This document shows, piece by piece, positions 10,869 through 23,140 of a DNA stretch of 64,000 nucleotides. Source of the DNA: Thysanoteuthis rhombus. Lineage: Eukaryota; Mollusca; Cephalopoda; Oegopsida; Thysanoteuthidae. Made by a program: the position numbers and the translations under genes. The notes beneath the pieces were generated by a model. It did no database searches and had not been told where the DNA came from. It saw nothing but the letters and a program-made list of their open reading frames with translations. Position 1 is the first letter of the stretch. Every line of letters starts with the position of its first letter. The DNA is taken from positions 45,571,825-45,635,824 of the forward strand of contig OY735216.1 in the NCBI GenBank assembly GCA_963457665.1. The letters run 5' to 3'.

Positions 10869-10869
10869 T

Positions 10870-10901
<32 letters not shown>

Positions 10902-10910
10902 TTCCGATGA

Positions 10911-10958
<48 letters not shown>

Positions 10959-10985
10959 TCTCTCTCTCCTCTCCCCTCCCCTCCC
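10867..10985. repeat. (TTTC)n and (TC)n microsatellites
   Basis: A CTTT run (about 10,868-10,902) passes into a CT run (about 10,914-10,952) and a C-rich pyrimidine stretch. It starts right at the 3' end of the repeat X copy; copy B at 21.5 kb is likewise followed by a (CT)n tract. Confidence 0.95.
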
Positions 10986-12299
10986 AACTATCTTTCTAAA
11001 TGTTTCTAAGTAAGATTGTAATTTTTTCATTCAGTTTAAAAAATCTTTATTACTTGAATTAATGTGTATTTCAACGCTGAATACGTATTTTCAATTCAAA
11101 TTTTTGACAAAGATGCCCGTAGACATATTTTTATTTGATAATAATTTTAAAAACAAAAAAAAGATTTTCATTCCTTCTTTCCCATTCCGTCTTTTTTTCT
11201 TCTTCGTTTCTCTTTGCTATTTTCATTTCATTATTTTTTTTCTTAGAAATTGTTCTTTCCATCAATTCATCTTCCTTTTCTTCCTTTCCTAATTCATTTT
11301 AAATAGTTTCTCAACATTGCAACCCATTTGTGCATTCCAAAACATTCTTTCTATTTTTCTCTATATGCCCTCATTCAATCACCTCTATCCACAACAGACC
11401 GGTTTGATCACTGTTGCTGGGTTTTAGTTATCCATGTGTTCTAACATTTATATCTATCTAAGTGTCTATCCACGCTTCGCCTAACCCTCACTGTTCTTAG
11501 ATGAAACTTTAAAATTTGTTCACACACTCCTCTCAATGAGTGCGGAAAATGTTTTCTTTTCGAAAATTCCTCTCCAAGACAGGTTTTAAGTGGGGGTTCA
11601 AGATGCAATACGTGTTCTAGATAAATTGATCACTAATTTGTGCCCACTTGTTTTGTTTTTTTTGTTTTGTTTTTTTGGGGGGAGGGGAAAATTCACTTTC
11701 TTTATTCAATTATAACAACCGGGCGATAGACGAGAGGAGCAACTCATTTATTTATCACGCCACGTTCCAAATTTTTTAACTGATCACCCCCAGCAGACCA
11801 TATATTGGTGGTGATGGCGAGTTATAATTTCCTTTAGAATGCTATTCTTTCCTTGTTTTTTTTGTTTTTTTTTATTTCTTCTGTTATTTCCTCTTGTTTA
11901 CTTTCCTTCTTTAGTTCTTCCTTTCTTTTTTCCCTCTCTTTCTTTCCACGCTTCTCTTTTCTGTCTTCTTCATCCCCCCTCACTTTCATTCAATCCTTTG
12001 ATCCTTCTTTTTTTCTTTCTCTTCCTACTTGTCAATTATCACATTTTGCTCCTTAACATTTTGATTCCATTTTTTGTCTTCGAGTATTTTCTAATATTTT
12101 CCCCCTTTTTTTTAATTCCTGTTCCTGTGACCTACTTTCACACATTTCCTCTGAACTCTGCCCGAAGCCAATCGTGGCTGGCAGATGTAGGTCACTGTCC
12201 AACTTTTTAGGTCAAAAGGTGATTGATTCCAATTTGCTGATCTGAGCAGGTGTTAAATTAGCGGGAATTATTGGCTCATGTCAAATCGATAGAATCAAG
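10986..12299. other. T-rich region, nothing recognised
   Basis: Pyrimidine-rich with scattered TTTC/TTCC words (notably 11,170-11,290 and 11,840-12,120). Frames here are Phe/Ser/Leu-rich and reflect composition. No gene, RNA or element recognised. Confidence 0.5.
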
Positions 12300-13045
12300 G
12301 CATCTGTGGCGATGGCGTGGATATAACCTTGATGGATACATTTGTTACGATGGTAATGGCATTGATATACCTTTGATGGAAGTGGTGGTTACGATGGTAA
12401 TGGCATTGATATAGCTTTGATGGAAATGGTGGTTACGATGGTAATGGCATTGATATAGCTTTGATGGAAATGGTGGTTACGATGGTAATAGCATTGATAC
12501 AGTCTTCGTAAATGTAGTTGTTACGATCGTAATGGTATTGTTGTACTTTGATGAAGGTGGTTGTTACGATGGTAATGGCATTATTATAGTCTCCATGGAT
12601 GTTGTGGTCACGATGGTAATGGCATTGAAATAGCTTTTACTGAAGTGGTGGTTATGATGATAATGGCAGTAATATAGCCTTGATAGAGTTGATGGTTATG
12701 ATGGTACTGGCATTGTAATAGCTTAGATGGATGCAGTGGTCACGATGGTAATGTCATTGATAAAGCCTCAACTGAAGTGGTGGTTACGATGGTAATGAAA
12801 TTTATATAACATTGAATGAGGTGATGGTAACGATGGTAATGGTATTGTTATAGCTTTGACTGAGGTGATGGTTACGATGGTAATGGTATTGTTATAGGTT
12901 CGATGAAGATGGTGGTTGCGATGGTAATGGCTTTGTTACAGCTTCGATGAAGATGGTGGTTACAATGTTAATGGCATTGCTATAGTCCTGATAGAAGTGA
13001 TAATTACGATGGTAGTGGCAATGATATAGTCTTGACAGAGAAGTA
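12300..13045 (+). repeat. 44-bp-class minisatellite (about 17 units)
   Basis: The core GATGGTAATGGCATTGATAT recurs with exact 44-bp spacing early in the array (ATTGAT at 12,361, 12,405, 12,449 and 12,493), then with more divergence to about 13,045. Each unit holds GGTTACGATGGTAATGG plus a variable TTTGATGGAAGTGGT segment. No conserved frame, so not a repeat protein. Confidence 0.9.
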
Positions 13046-13405
13046 GCCGGGTTCTAAAGTTGGGCACTGGGACCTATTCCAAAATTTTTTCTACATTTTT
13101 ATAAGAAATCAGACCATAAGAAAGACACAGTTTTAAAGGAAGTAAATGATAGTTATTTTGTATTTAAAATGTAGACAGCACTTTTCCGGTAGGTATATAA
13201 ATCTATACTGTGTTTAAAACCAGTAAATATTAACACTCGTGTGTTACTTATTCATTTTCCATTAAGAAATAGCGATAAAAAAATGAGATTCGACTTCTAT
13301 TGCACAAGAGAACTAATGAGATGAAAAATTGTTGGAAAGGCGCCACTCTTGAAAAATGTGCTCAGGAGGGTACGACACCCCCTTGCTCCCCTTCTAGCTA
13401 CGTCA
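13046..13405. repeat. Non-repeat segment inserted in the minisatellite
   Basis: About 360 bases without the minisatellite core separate the main array from further diverged units. It begins near AAGTAGCCGGGTTCTAAAG and ends near CTTCTAGCTACGTCACT; read inward, both ends carry a GTAGC word. This suggests an inserted element with worn ends, but inverted repeats and target duplications are not clear enough to classify it. Confidence 0.45.
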
Positions 13406-13580
13406 CTTAGCCTTGGTGGAGGTAGTGCTCACGAAGGTAAAGGTATTGTTATAGTCCTAATTGCCGATGTTGGTTTCAATGCTAATGGCATTGATAGTCC
13501 TGATGGTGTCGGTGGCTACGATGGTGTTTTGGCGGAAATGCCGTTGCAGGGTTACTTATCGTAAAGGCAATGGTAATTTG
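13406..13580 (+). repeat. Diverged distal units of the 44-bp minisatellite
   Basis: Words such as AAGGTATTGTTATAGTCC, GCTAATGGCATTGATAGTCC and GGCTACGATGGTG show that the array resumes after the interruption, at lower identity. Confidence 0.65.
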
Positions 13581-13827
13581 AGCAGCCGTAATGTTTGCAG
13601 TATCGCTAGTAGTAGAAATCGGGGCTGCCGTTTGGTATTTTACAAGACCAAAATTAGGCAAATTTGGCACGGAACAAAGCTATTGGGTTACAGAAATAAA
13701 GATCTCGTACTGAAAAGAATTTACTAAAGATAACAATCACTTACACACAGGTTAGGATACGACATAGATGTACAAGTACAATAGATTGAAAAATATGCAT
13801 TTCTATCCAATTTTCCTCCGAGTTTTA
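13581..13827. other. Spacer between two minisatellites
   Basis: No gene recognised in about 250 bases of mixed composition separating two unrelated tandem arrays. Confidence 0.4.
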
Positions 13828-14665
13828 TCTGATGATGGATTTAAAGTTATTTGATTACTTTGATACTGAAACAACTCAATATGGTCCAAAATTCGGTCGG
13901 GTGATGGATTTAAGGTTATTTGATCATGTTGATACTGGAGCTACTTAATTTGGTCCAAACATAATACATATTTTGGTCTGATGATGGATTTTGGTTTACT
14001 TGAATATTTTGGTACTGAAGTTACTTAATTTTGTCCCTAGACCATACAAATTCGATCAGGTGATGGATTTAAGGTTATTTGATCATGTTGATACTGGAGC
14101 TACTTAATTTGGTCCAAACATAATACATATTTTGGTCTGATGATGGATTTTGGTTTACTTGAATATTTTGGTACTGAAGTTACTTAATTTTGTCCCTAGA
14201 CCATACAAATTCGATCAGGTGATGGATTTAAGGTTATTTGATCATGTTGATACTGGAGCTACTTAATTTGGTCCAAATACAATACATATTTTGGTCTGAT
14301 GATAAATTTTGGGTTATTTGAATATTTTGGTACTGAAACTCCTTAATTTTGTCCCTAGACCATACAAATTCGATCAGGTGATGGATTTAAGGTTATTTGA
14401 TCATGTTGATACTGAAGCTACTTAATTTGATCCCTAAACTAAACAAATTTGGTCTGGAGATAGATTTTAGGTTGTTTGATTATTCTGGTATTGAAGCTAC
14501 TTAATTTTGTTCCCAGACAATAAAAATTGAGTTTGATGATGGATTTTAACTTATTTTATTATCTTGATACTGAAACTACCTAATTTGGTCTGAACACCAT
14601 GCAAATTTGGTCTGATGTTGGGTTATAAGTTATTTGATGATTTTGATGTTGAAGCTTTTTAATCA
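13828..14665 (+). repeat. 79/159-bp tandem repeat with higher-order (dimeric) structure
   Basis: A unit of about 79-80 bp (GATGGATTT-aGGTTATTTGAT...GATACTGAAGCTACTTAATTTGGTCC) is arranged as alternating A and B subtypes. The A subtype start GTGATGGATTTAAGG lies at 13,901, 14,060, 14,219 and 14,378, exactly 159 bp apart. Flanking units are more diverged. About ten monomers in total. The homogenised dimer core with worn edges is typical of unequal exchange. Confidence 0.92.
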
Positions 14666-15815
14666 GGGCCCAATCCCGTTCAAATTTTGACCCTGCGTAA
14701 CAAAAGACGTCCGGCGATCCCAGCAGAAACTGTAATGGTGGTTGTATTGAAAAAAGTTATAAAAAACAAATCGACAGCCATAAATACAAATTTGCTAATC
14801 TCAGTTTGTGAATTATGATTTCTATACTCAAACTACTCAGAATACTTTTCAGATTTCAATTTTACGAAACAATTATTACCATCATCCATTATTGACTTCT
14901 TTTTTTAAAAATCTGATTGGTATTTATCCCATCTTAATTTCAGTTGCTTTTCATCAACACTACTCAAACCGTGAGTCCACTGCAGCTAGTGAACTGTCTG
15001 AATAGTTTTTACTAAAATCAGAATAAAAAAATACTTGAACAAAATTTTCGAACAAAACGATGGTTGACAATGATCCATTTGATAAGAAATAAGAATCAAT
15101 TGTTATGTTGTCAGAAATTCTGATTTGAAATATAGATTTTTTTACGATTTATTCAAATTGCTAAACTCAGCTTTCTTGATTCGATCATAACTTCAAGACC
15201 GATACCTTCTCTGGCCTTCTCCGATAAATGAAGTGAAGCATCGTCATTATTTCAAGTGAAATATTATCGTCGGTTTCGATCACCATATTTCGACTGATTA
15301 CTATTTTTCTCCAAACCCCTACTATTGAATTTCAACCTGATCTTCGTATGTAACAGCAATCATGAATGACAGTGACAAGACCAAAAACCAGTGGCGTCAT
15401 ACACATATGGCAGTGACACAGTGACGAACGCAAAAACTCATGACAAATTCTCTCCCACTTCTCAAGTCCTACTTAGGTCATCTTGTTTCGCTGAGGTTAG
15501 CAAATCCCATTTACCGGAACTATTGATAAATGAGTTGAAATTAGACGAGTAGTTTTGGAATAGTATTGTACGGAGAAATGAATTCTGTTTTGTTTACTTT
15601 TTAGGTTTTAATGAAGCAAGAAAGTTTAACCCTAGCGTAGCCAAGCTTGGTTCTTTTAGTATTTTTTTCATCCCCATAGACGTTGCTTTCTATAAACTAT
15701 GTAAAACTAACCAGACCGCCATTCTAGGGCTGTCAGCAAAGAAAATGCAAATCGCGATTTGAGAATAAACTTTCGACATTTAAAAAGCATGAATGGATAT
15801 ATTGTCTCTCTCATT
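14666..15815. other. AT-rich region, nothing recognised
   Basis: No gene or element supported. 15,380-15,430 contains a CAGTGGCG / GCAGTGACACAGTGACG patch that could be the worn end of a MITE, but no partner end was found. Confidence 0.4.
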
Positions 15816-15821
15816 ACTGGT

Positions 15822-15888
<67 letters not shown>

Positions 15889-16116
15889 TGGGGATACTGA
15901 GATAGTTAAATAGATAGATATGAAGAGACAGACAGACAGAGACAGAGGGAGAGAGAGAGAGAGAGACGAAGACTGATAGATAAATAGGTAAATGGGCAGA
16001 AAAACTAAATCTACGATTTTCTCATCATATTTACAAATCATCGTACATATCTTAATATACACGCCAAACAAACGATATATATTTCGCTAATCATTACCCA
16101 CTTCATTATTTTGTCT

Positions 16117-16195
<79 letters not shown>

Positions 16196-16290
16196 GAACT
16201 GACTCAGATTGAAAATAGATTTGAATGGAGTGAGATAGATAGAACAGAGATAGATAGATGGATATGAATAAATTGAGATAAATAGACTGT

Positions 16291-16338
<48 letters not shown>

Positions 16339-16419
16339 TGAACAGTCTCAGATTGATAATAGATATGAATGGACCGAGATAGATAGATGGATATGAATAG
16401 ACTGAGATGAATAGACTGT

Positions 16420-16452
<33 letters not shown>

Positions 16453-16620
16453 ATAGATAAGTGGGCAGTAGAACGGTATCTCTCACGATTCTTCTTATCA
16501 TATTCCCCGATCATCGTACATATCTCAATTTACATGCCAAACGATCCGAACAATATACGTCTATTTCGCTTATCATCATTCATTTCATTATCTTGTCTCA
16601 TTTAGCTCTGATTCCAATCA
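15816..16620. repeat. Tandemly duplicated GATA/TA/GA microsatellite block (about 470-bp period)
   Basis: Two units share non-microsatellite anchors in the same order: GGGCAGA near 15,993 and 16,463, ATCATCGTACATATCT near 16,036 and 16,513, ACACGCC/ACATGCCAAAC, then TTCATTAT(T/C)TTGTCT. Between them are (GATA)n, (GA)n and (TA)n runs, plus an inner duplicated GACTCAGATTGA / GTCTCAGATTGA segment of about 130 bp. The anchors show segmental duplication, not just slippage. Confidence 0.85.
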
Positions 16621-17031
16621 ATTTACCAATATATTATTTACTCCAGAACCTACGCACCTTTTTAACTGCAACGTAGATAGAAGTGCACGCACACAACGAA
16701 CGAATATGGGTGGAGTAGACGGCTATGATTGGCACGGTATATTAAAAGACGATAGTATAAGGCTGTCTGAGGTTAATATCGCAGGCCGCCGTTTATGTTT
16801 CGTCATTAGCGACATCAGCTGCGATCTGCTTTGCTGATAGATAGAACGAGATGAGATGATAAAAGGTAGCCGTGGTAGATATGGAGAAAATGACAGAATA
16901 ACGATAAGATTTCAAAAGACATATTATATAAACGTTTCACAGGAAGGAAAACAGTTGGGAAGAAATCATGTTAGGAAAGCTGACTTTTATTAGTTTTTTT
17001 TTTTTACCATGCCCACTGTTAATTCACTATA
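16621..17031. other. Unassigned stretch
   Basis: No gene recognised. Composition is near average, with a poly-T of about 10 at 16,996. Confidence 0.4.
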
Positions 17032-17705
17032 ATGCTACAGACAAATGTGATGTACAATGAACATGTTGGGGACGAAGACACACAAGATCTAAATCAGAAA
17101 CGCAGACCTGAAAAATGTAGACCAACACATTTCAAACTAGGACGACGAATCTCTATAGAACCCTCTGAAGAAGAAGAAATCATGCGAAGAGTGGTTAGCT
17201 TTCAATGGTGCAAGCTCAATCTTTAAAAAGGAGAAATTCCCATTAGGTTAAAAAAGAAGGGTCTATAACCAATTCGTCCTCCAAATAGTCACCTATGGAG
17301 CTGAAACAATGGAACCTAACCAAAAGACTGACCCTGAAACTGATAACCATGCAACGTAAACGTGGTAGAATCTTGCTCAATATCACATGGAGAGATCACA
17401 ATATAGCACAGTATATTAGAGAAGAAAAACCAGGAGTCAGAAAACTCAAATGGCAATGGGCTGGTCATATTGCATGCATGTCAGATAGACAATGGAAATC
17501 ATGACATACAACATGGAACCCAGGGATCATATGCGAAACTGTAGCTGAGGAAATTTAAGTTGGAGCTGCGCGACGCTCATGATAGAGAGGTCTGGCGAAT
17601 TCTGAGGAAGGTCTATGTCCAACGACGGATGCTAAAAGGTGATGAAGAGACACTCCACAAGGATCTATCTAAACCACTATTTGCAAAATGTAACCTTTGA
17701 CCCCC
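17032..17705 (+). mobile_element. RTE-like LINE 3' end (C-terminus of RT polyprotein)
   Basis: Fragments read EIMRR, RLKKKG, then across frames VTYGAETM and LKLITMQRKRGRI. These are followed by LKWQWAGHIACMSDRQW and, in another frame, DREVWRILRKVYVQR near 17,580. This is the conserved tail of RTE-type endonuclease/reverse transcriptases (YGAETW, WAGHVARM-DGRW, WR--GEGLCP). At least two frameshifts and stops are present. The DNA after the stop is the GGAAGGTCTATGTCCAACGA signature shared by all RTE tails in this window. This is the longest sense-strand copy here. Confidence 0.78.
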
Positions 17706-18510
17706 CCCCCGTGTTATGGGAATTGCACAAATAGATTGATCTATATTTATCTTAAAGCCTTGGTTGGCAAACAGTCTAGGACACAGACAAGTTTGGTTCG
17801 AAACTAAGAAAGTTCAACCCCTCATGCAGCGTCGTGAGAGGCTTTCAACAGACAGTGTGGACAACGTCTTCTCAAAACTTGTGGTAAACGAAGGTCTGGT
17901 GAAGATTCGACAGACCTAACAAACGTGAATTGAATGATAATAAATTAGTGACATAAAAGGTCAATCAAGTAAAATAAAGACGAATGAAAAAAAAAGTCAA
18001 ACTAAAGACTGATGTCCTCAATTACCCCACAGCACTTCAAGTACAAAGATTACAAAATATTCCCTGTTGGTATTTTTGTATAATTCTTTGTTGGTGACGT
18101 ACTGCTGGCGTGCTACAGTCAACACGTGGACATTACACAGTTAGAATTAACGCTTAAATAAAGATTGAAGATTAGGATTAAACTGAAAAGCATAAATAAA
18201 ATACTGATCAGCGTCGTCCTCAATATTTGACACAGAATAAAGAAATTCGCTTCCTATCTCACCCAGTGTTGCCAAGTACGGTTTGTTATTTATAGCTGAA
18301 ACTATTTTTAAGAATGACAAAAATCAGCTTGATTTTTCCATTCCGAGTTAATTTAATCAGAGAAAATAGCAACGCACTAAGAATCCAGTGCAAATTATTA
18401 CACTTATCATAAGATTACATATTGGCTATCATAGATTTCTATCGGTTAAATTAGAAAAAATCGGCTAGATGAAGTCAAAAAGTGGCTGATTTGGCAAACA
18501 CTTATCTTTC
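17706..18510. other. Unassigned region
   Basis: No gene recognised. A C10 run lies at about 17,701. The rest is AT-rich without repeats I could define. Confidence 0.4.
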
Positions 18511-18514
18511 CCCC

Positions 18515-18690
18515 TTCCTTTCCTCTTTGCATTGCCAGCCATGCTTTCGTTCTTTTTCCTATGTACCCACTCAGCGTACTGATCTGCCTGTCAGGAACAT
18601 CTTTCTTTTGGCCACTCTTTCATTCGAGTACTCATCCAGCCTGGCGGTCTGCCTGTCAGGCACATCTTTTTTTGGCCTCCTCTCTTATCA
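18515..18690 (+). repeat. Short direct duplication (GATCTGCCTGTCAGG units)
   Basis: The words ACTCAGCGTACTGATCTGCC and TGTCAGGAACATCTTTCTTT recur about 70 bp later as ACTCATCCAGCCTGGCGGTC and TGTCAGGCACATCTTTTTTT. These are two diverged copies of a roughly 70-bp unit. Confidence 0.6.
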
Positions 18691-18854
18691 AAGGCGTACA
18701 CACTTCAACGAGCACTCAACACAAGCAGACTTCCTAATTTATATATGCCAATTTCTCAAGGATGGACAAGATTTCTGCTTATCTATGTATCAATCCTTCG
18801 TTATGAACCGCCTTGCTAACTTAATACCTAACTAAAAACCACTCAGAGAGTAAT

Positions 18855-19240
18855 ACATCTGCCCACACCTCATATTAATAAAACATTGGATGGTAACAAA
18901 ATATTAGAGAACAGCGGAGAGATGACAGTTCTCGCAATATGCACCAATATTGAGTTACTTCCCTCGGTGTTTAAAATTGGAATCGTTATCAATCGTTCGT
19001 CTTTAACCTTTCGGAATGTAGGATTACAACTATGTCTCCCGATCGTAAACCAATTCCTGGATCCTTCCCCAAATTTAATCACGTCTTTCTTTGCCCATGA
19101 CACACCTTTTCACGAAATCTCATTGAAAATTCATCAAAGACTTTTGGAGATATCATCTGGACAGACAGAGAGACAGACGAACAAGGCTGAATACAAATAC
19201 CTATTCCAACTTCGTTAGCGGAGGTAACTAGCTCCCTATT
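18855..19240 (+). repeat. Dispersed repeat with GACAGAC run and AGCGGAGGTAA end
   Basis: Contains, in order, TGGATCCTTCCCCAAATTTA, TTTGCCCATGACACACC, GAAAATTCATC, CTTTTGGAGATATC, a GACAGACAGAGAGACAGAC run, and AACTTCGTTAGCGGAGGTAA. I recognise this as an element very common in invertebrate genomes, but I cannot name its class with certainty. Related fragments lie at 838-950 (minus) and 47.84-48.29 kb. The two overlapping 77 and 110-codon frames over it are not genes. Confidence 0.6.
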
Positions 19241-19930
19241 TACGGGCAGATAATAAATCGTCTGGAACGTTCGAGAACAGAAAGAAAAAAATGGTTTTAT
19301 TCTCTCTGTCCGTCGCCCAACCTGATACTTTTATTTTGGAGGCGGTACAATGAATTAAGAATGGCCGCTTCATCTACTTTACAAAATGGCCTCCATAAGC
19401 ACAATGCCTTCTTTCATTTTCTGTGTCTGGATTACAGAGACTGCTCTAATTATTTTCATACGATACTATTCTTACTTTTCTTTTAATATATATACTACGC
19501 CGAATCAGCAAAAATTGCTCAATTGGCGAAGTTTTAACCTTTTTTTACACAAAATGAATGCACAAAATGAATACACAAAGTGAATACATCGTTCCAATTT
19601 GTCCAAAAATCAATTTAATCAAAAAAAAAAAGGATATAAAACAGCTATTTTTACGATCAAAAGTTTGTGAATACGTAGCTTCAAGTCATTGTACAGCAAA
19701 TTGATGAATACTGTCCTGTTTTTTTCAGAAGTTCCTCTGATCAAGACAAAGATATAACATAACTATTTTTCATGATCAAAAGTTTATGTAATCAAAGTGA
19801 AATCAAACTTTTTTTTTCACTGAAAATAAGTAAATTTCGCCAGTTAGATAATTTTGCAGATTCGGCTTAACATATACAAACTATTTCTCTCATCGCCTCT
19901 GGATTGGTTTTTATTCTATTTTGTTTTGGT
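19241..19930. other. Unassigned region with a short direct repeat
   Basis: GGATATAAAACAGC and TACGATCAAAAGTTTGTG near 19,630-19,670 recur near 19,750-19,790 as GATATAACATAAC and CATGATCAAAAGTTTATG. This indicates a diverged direct repeat of about 115 bp. Otherwise no gene recognised. Confidence 0.5.
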
Positions 19931-20202
19931 TATGTTATTTTCTTTTGTGCTTTCTCTCTTTTTTTTTGCTTTCTTTCTCTCTGTTCCTTTTTCCTTTTTT
20001 TTTCTCTGTCTATCAGTATGTCTCTTCTTTCTTTCTTTCTTTCTTTCTGTCTTTTTTCTTTCTGTCCTTTTATCGGTCTTTTCTTTCCATCTTTCTTTCT
20101 ATTTTTCTGTCCTTCCTTTTTTTCTGTCTTTCCTTATTTCTATCTTTCTATCTGTCCTTCTTTATAAATGTAATACACACACATACGCACACACACACAC
20201 AA

Positions 20203-20236
<34 letters not shown>

Positions 20237-20245
20237 GCATATATT
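19931..20245. repeat. Pyrimidine tract, (CA)n and (TA)n
   Basis: T/C-rich tract with TTTC runs, then (CA)n at about 20,175-20,224 and a short (TA)n. Overlapping Phe/Ser/Leu frames are repeat artefacts. Confidence 0.93.
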
Positions 20246-20610
20246 TAAACTCAAATAAGCAGAATTATTTGTGTGGGACAGAAAAATATCATTAGTCAGA
20301 AAAGTAATCAAAACGGTGTTATTTTAAGCTCTAAATCGATGCTTATCTTGTTGAAATGTAATTAAAATTGAAATAAAATGTTAAAGGTAATCTTCGTTGA
20401 TACAACGATTTCGATGCATCAATATTCTGAAGAGGAAAATACCAAGAATGAAAAACTAGAGACCGAAAAAATCGATTCAGTACTGAGAAAAAGTAACTTT
20501 TAAAGCGGATGCCGATGAATCAGCTCTAAAAAGAGGATCTGATTTACAATGAACATGAAATATTAGAAAGACCCTTAATTTGTGTCCCTCTTTGGGTCAT
20601 ATTCCGTCGA
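20246..20610. other. Unassigned stretch
   Basis: No gene or repeat recognised. Composition is AT-rich. Confidence 0.4.
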
Positions 20611-20614
20611 AGCT

Positions 20615-20840
20615 CACCAAACTATATAGAACGAGCCCGCCAGCTGTAAGGTTGAACTCCACTCCTACTTCTATTCCGATTGCAACTTTTCATTGTATAT
20701 ATAGTGAATAAATTCCTAAATATATAAGACTTGTCAATTGGTAAAAAGAGCTGACCAGCATCACGGTAGGGAAATGTTAATTTTACATTTCCTACATGAG
20801 AACAATTGACTTATTTGTTGTTAAACAACTGATCACTGTC
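20615..20840 (+). repeat. SINE-like composite, copy 1
   Basis: Shares two blocks with 49.4 and 58.4 kb. The first is GAACTCCACTCCTACTTC-TATTCCGATTG, preceded by CCAGCTGTAAGGTT. About 70 bp later comes GTCAATTGGTAAAAAGAGCT, then CACGGTAGGGAAATG. The second block sits where other copies have a box-A-like TTTAGCTCAATCAGTGAGA, so this is probably a worn tRNA-derived SINE. Confidence 0.5.
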
Positions 20841-21059
20841 AGTGTTTATTTGAGTATTTTTTGAGATTGCTTTAAAGGCACTGAATATGATAGTATGTAA
20901 TCGTTCGGTTAATATTGGACATGGGCTCCAATATGCTCTGACTGCTAACATGCCCGAACATTAATTCAAGGGGCGGTAGGACCCTAAGGGGAACTCAGGC
21001 ATCTGCCAAATACGGAATGTTCACGTCCTTTCTAAACTTTTCATTACTTTCATTGGAAA
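20841..21059. other. Unassigned stretch
   Basis: Near-average GC with GGGGCGGTAGGACCCTAAGG near 20,970. No gene recognised. Confidence 0.4.
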
Positions 21060-21560
21060 CAATCAACCAGAACTGTCATCAAAATAGTCAAAATGGATTT
21101 TCTCAGTTTTCAAGTTGGTCTGGCTAGCTGGCTGTCAGGCTGGTTATACATGTATCATACGTACAGACCGTAACAATGTAGCTAAAGGGCTAAAAAGATC
21201 AACATTTACTCCTTATGACAACAGAAACGGCTTTTTTGTTTTTTGGGGGTTTTTTCGTTGTTTTTTTTTTTTGTTTTTTTTTTACTCCTAACCCCTAAAA
21301 AGATTTTTAGTTTAGAGTTCAGTTCTCTATGTAAAGTTAAGATTGGACCCTGAATTGTGCTTGCTTGTTTTGTTTTGTTTTGTTTTGTTTTTTATCAATT
21401 CAGATTTTTTATTGAGGACTGCTGAACAAAGGGTGAGAGAATTAACTTATTCATTGATCACCCCTTCGGCCAAAATTTAAATTGATCACCCCCCCAAAAC
21501 TCTGTTCACGTGACGGTTTCTATTGAGAGAAAAAATCAGACCTGTCCTTTTTCCTTTTAC
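21060..21560 (+). repeat. Dispersed repeat family X, copy B
   Basis: Words in the same order as copies A and C: CAGTTTTCAAGTTGGTCTGG, CTGGCTGTCAGGCTGG, TACATGTATCATACG, CTAAAGGGCTAAAAAGATCA, then (after poly-T and GTTTT runs) AATTGATCACCCC and CACGTGACGGTTTCTATTGA, ending CAGACCTGTCC. The internal poly-T/GTTTT tracts (21,230-21,290 and 21,366-21,392) are expansions specific to this copy. Confidence 0.6.
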
Positions 21561-21611
21561 TCCATACTCCCAACGTCTTCCAGGCGTCTTTTCTTTGATT
21601 ACTTATTACTC

Positions 21612-21673
<62 letters not shown>

Positions 21674-22172
21674 ATTTCCCCTTTTACTTCTTGGTAACCC
21701 TTTTCTTCTTCATCTCTTTTTTTTTTCAAAACCTCGTCCCATTTCTCTGCATTTTTTCACCACTCAATCTTTTCCAACCGATTCTTGCTAGACTCTCTCC
21801 GTCTCTGCCTTTCAGTCTCTATCATCAATTTTCCTTTTTTCTCCATCTCTTCCCCTCTCTCCCTCTCTCACTCTCTCTTTCTCCCCATCATTGGCATCAG
21901 TACAAAAGGCAGATATTCTCCATCCTCCCAGACACTGTCAGCCTTTTCTGACTTCCAGACAAGTGCTGAGCCTTTTGGTTCTTCCGAACCTAATAAACGG
22001 TATCTACTCATCGGCACGAGGCCAACTCGTCTATTTTTTCACTGGCCAACGAAGCGAACATTTTGTGAAAAGCACTTTCATTGAAACAATGCCAAAGAGA
22101 AAATTTTTTAAAAAATAGATAAATAAGATAGAACTAGTATAGTTATATTTTTATTTCTGTATACATTTAGCA

Positions 22173-22176
<4 letters not shown>
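21561..22176. other. Pyrimidine-rich stretch with (CT)n
   Basis: A pure CT run at about 21,617-21,668, then mixed pyrimidine sequence to 21,890, then about 200 bases of average composition. The frames seen here depend on the CT repeat. No gene recognised. Confidence 0.55.
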
Positions 22177-22756
<580 letters not shown>

Positions 22757-22790
22757 TGTATGTTATTAAGAAATGGATACATGGTTCGAG

Positions 22791-23038
22791 AGAATGGTTA
22801 TAAATTGTGTTATATTATATTGAAACTTTTATTTGAAATGATCTGCTGTTATTATACGTCATTGCAATATCAAAGCAACTACCCTATCGGTTGCAGGTTC
22901 ATTTCGTGCATCAAGCTGATTCTGTTTAAGTTTATTCTATTTACGTTGTTTAGGCCAAATGATAAATCACTTTGCAATAACGGGAAATCATTCTAAATAA
23001 GGAATTCGAAATAGTATAACGAAGTTTAAAATCATTCT
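22791..23038. mobile_element. tRNA-boxed inverted-repeat element, copy 1
   Basis: Left end GAATGGTTATAAATTGTGTT and right end (reverse complement) GAATGATTTTAAACTTCGTT begin inverted repeats of about 55-60 bp, extending through TTATTTGAAATGATCTGC. The middle carries a box-B-like word GCAGGTTCATTTCG, and then the segment TTCTATTTACGTTGTTTAGG shared with 53.5 kb. About 248 bp, no protein. It looks like a MITE with an embedded tRNA-like (pol III type) sequence. Confidence 0.65.
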
Positions 23039-23140
23039 ATCAGATCTTATATCTATTTCCTAATAACATTATGGTCACGTTGAAAGCAAATGAGCAAAGT
23101 GAGAATTGAGAGTTGAAACGATTATTTGCATTACTGGCGG

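Noticed and set aside
12300..13045. Repeat protein encoded by the 44-bp array
   Set aside because: 44 is not a multiple of three and stops occur in all frames.
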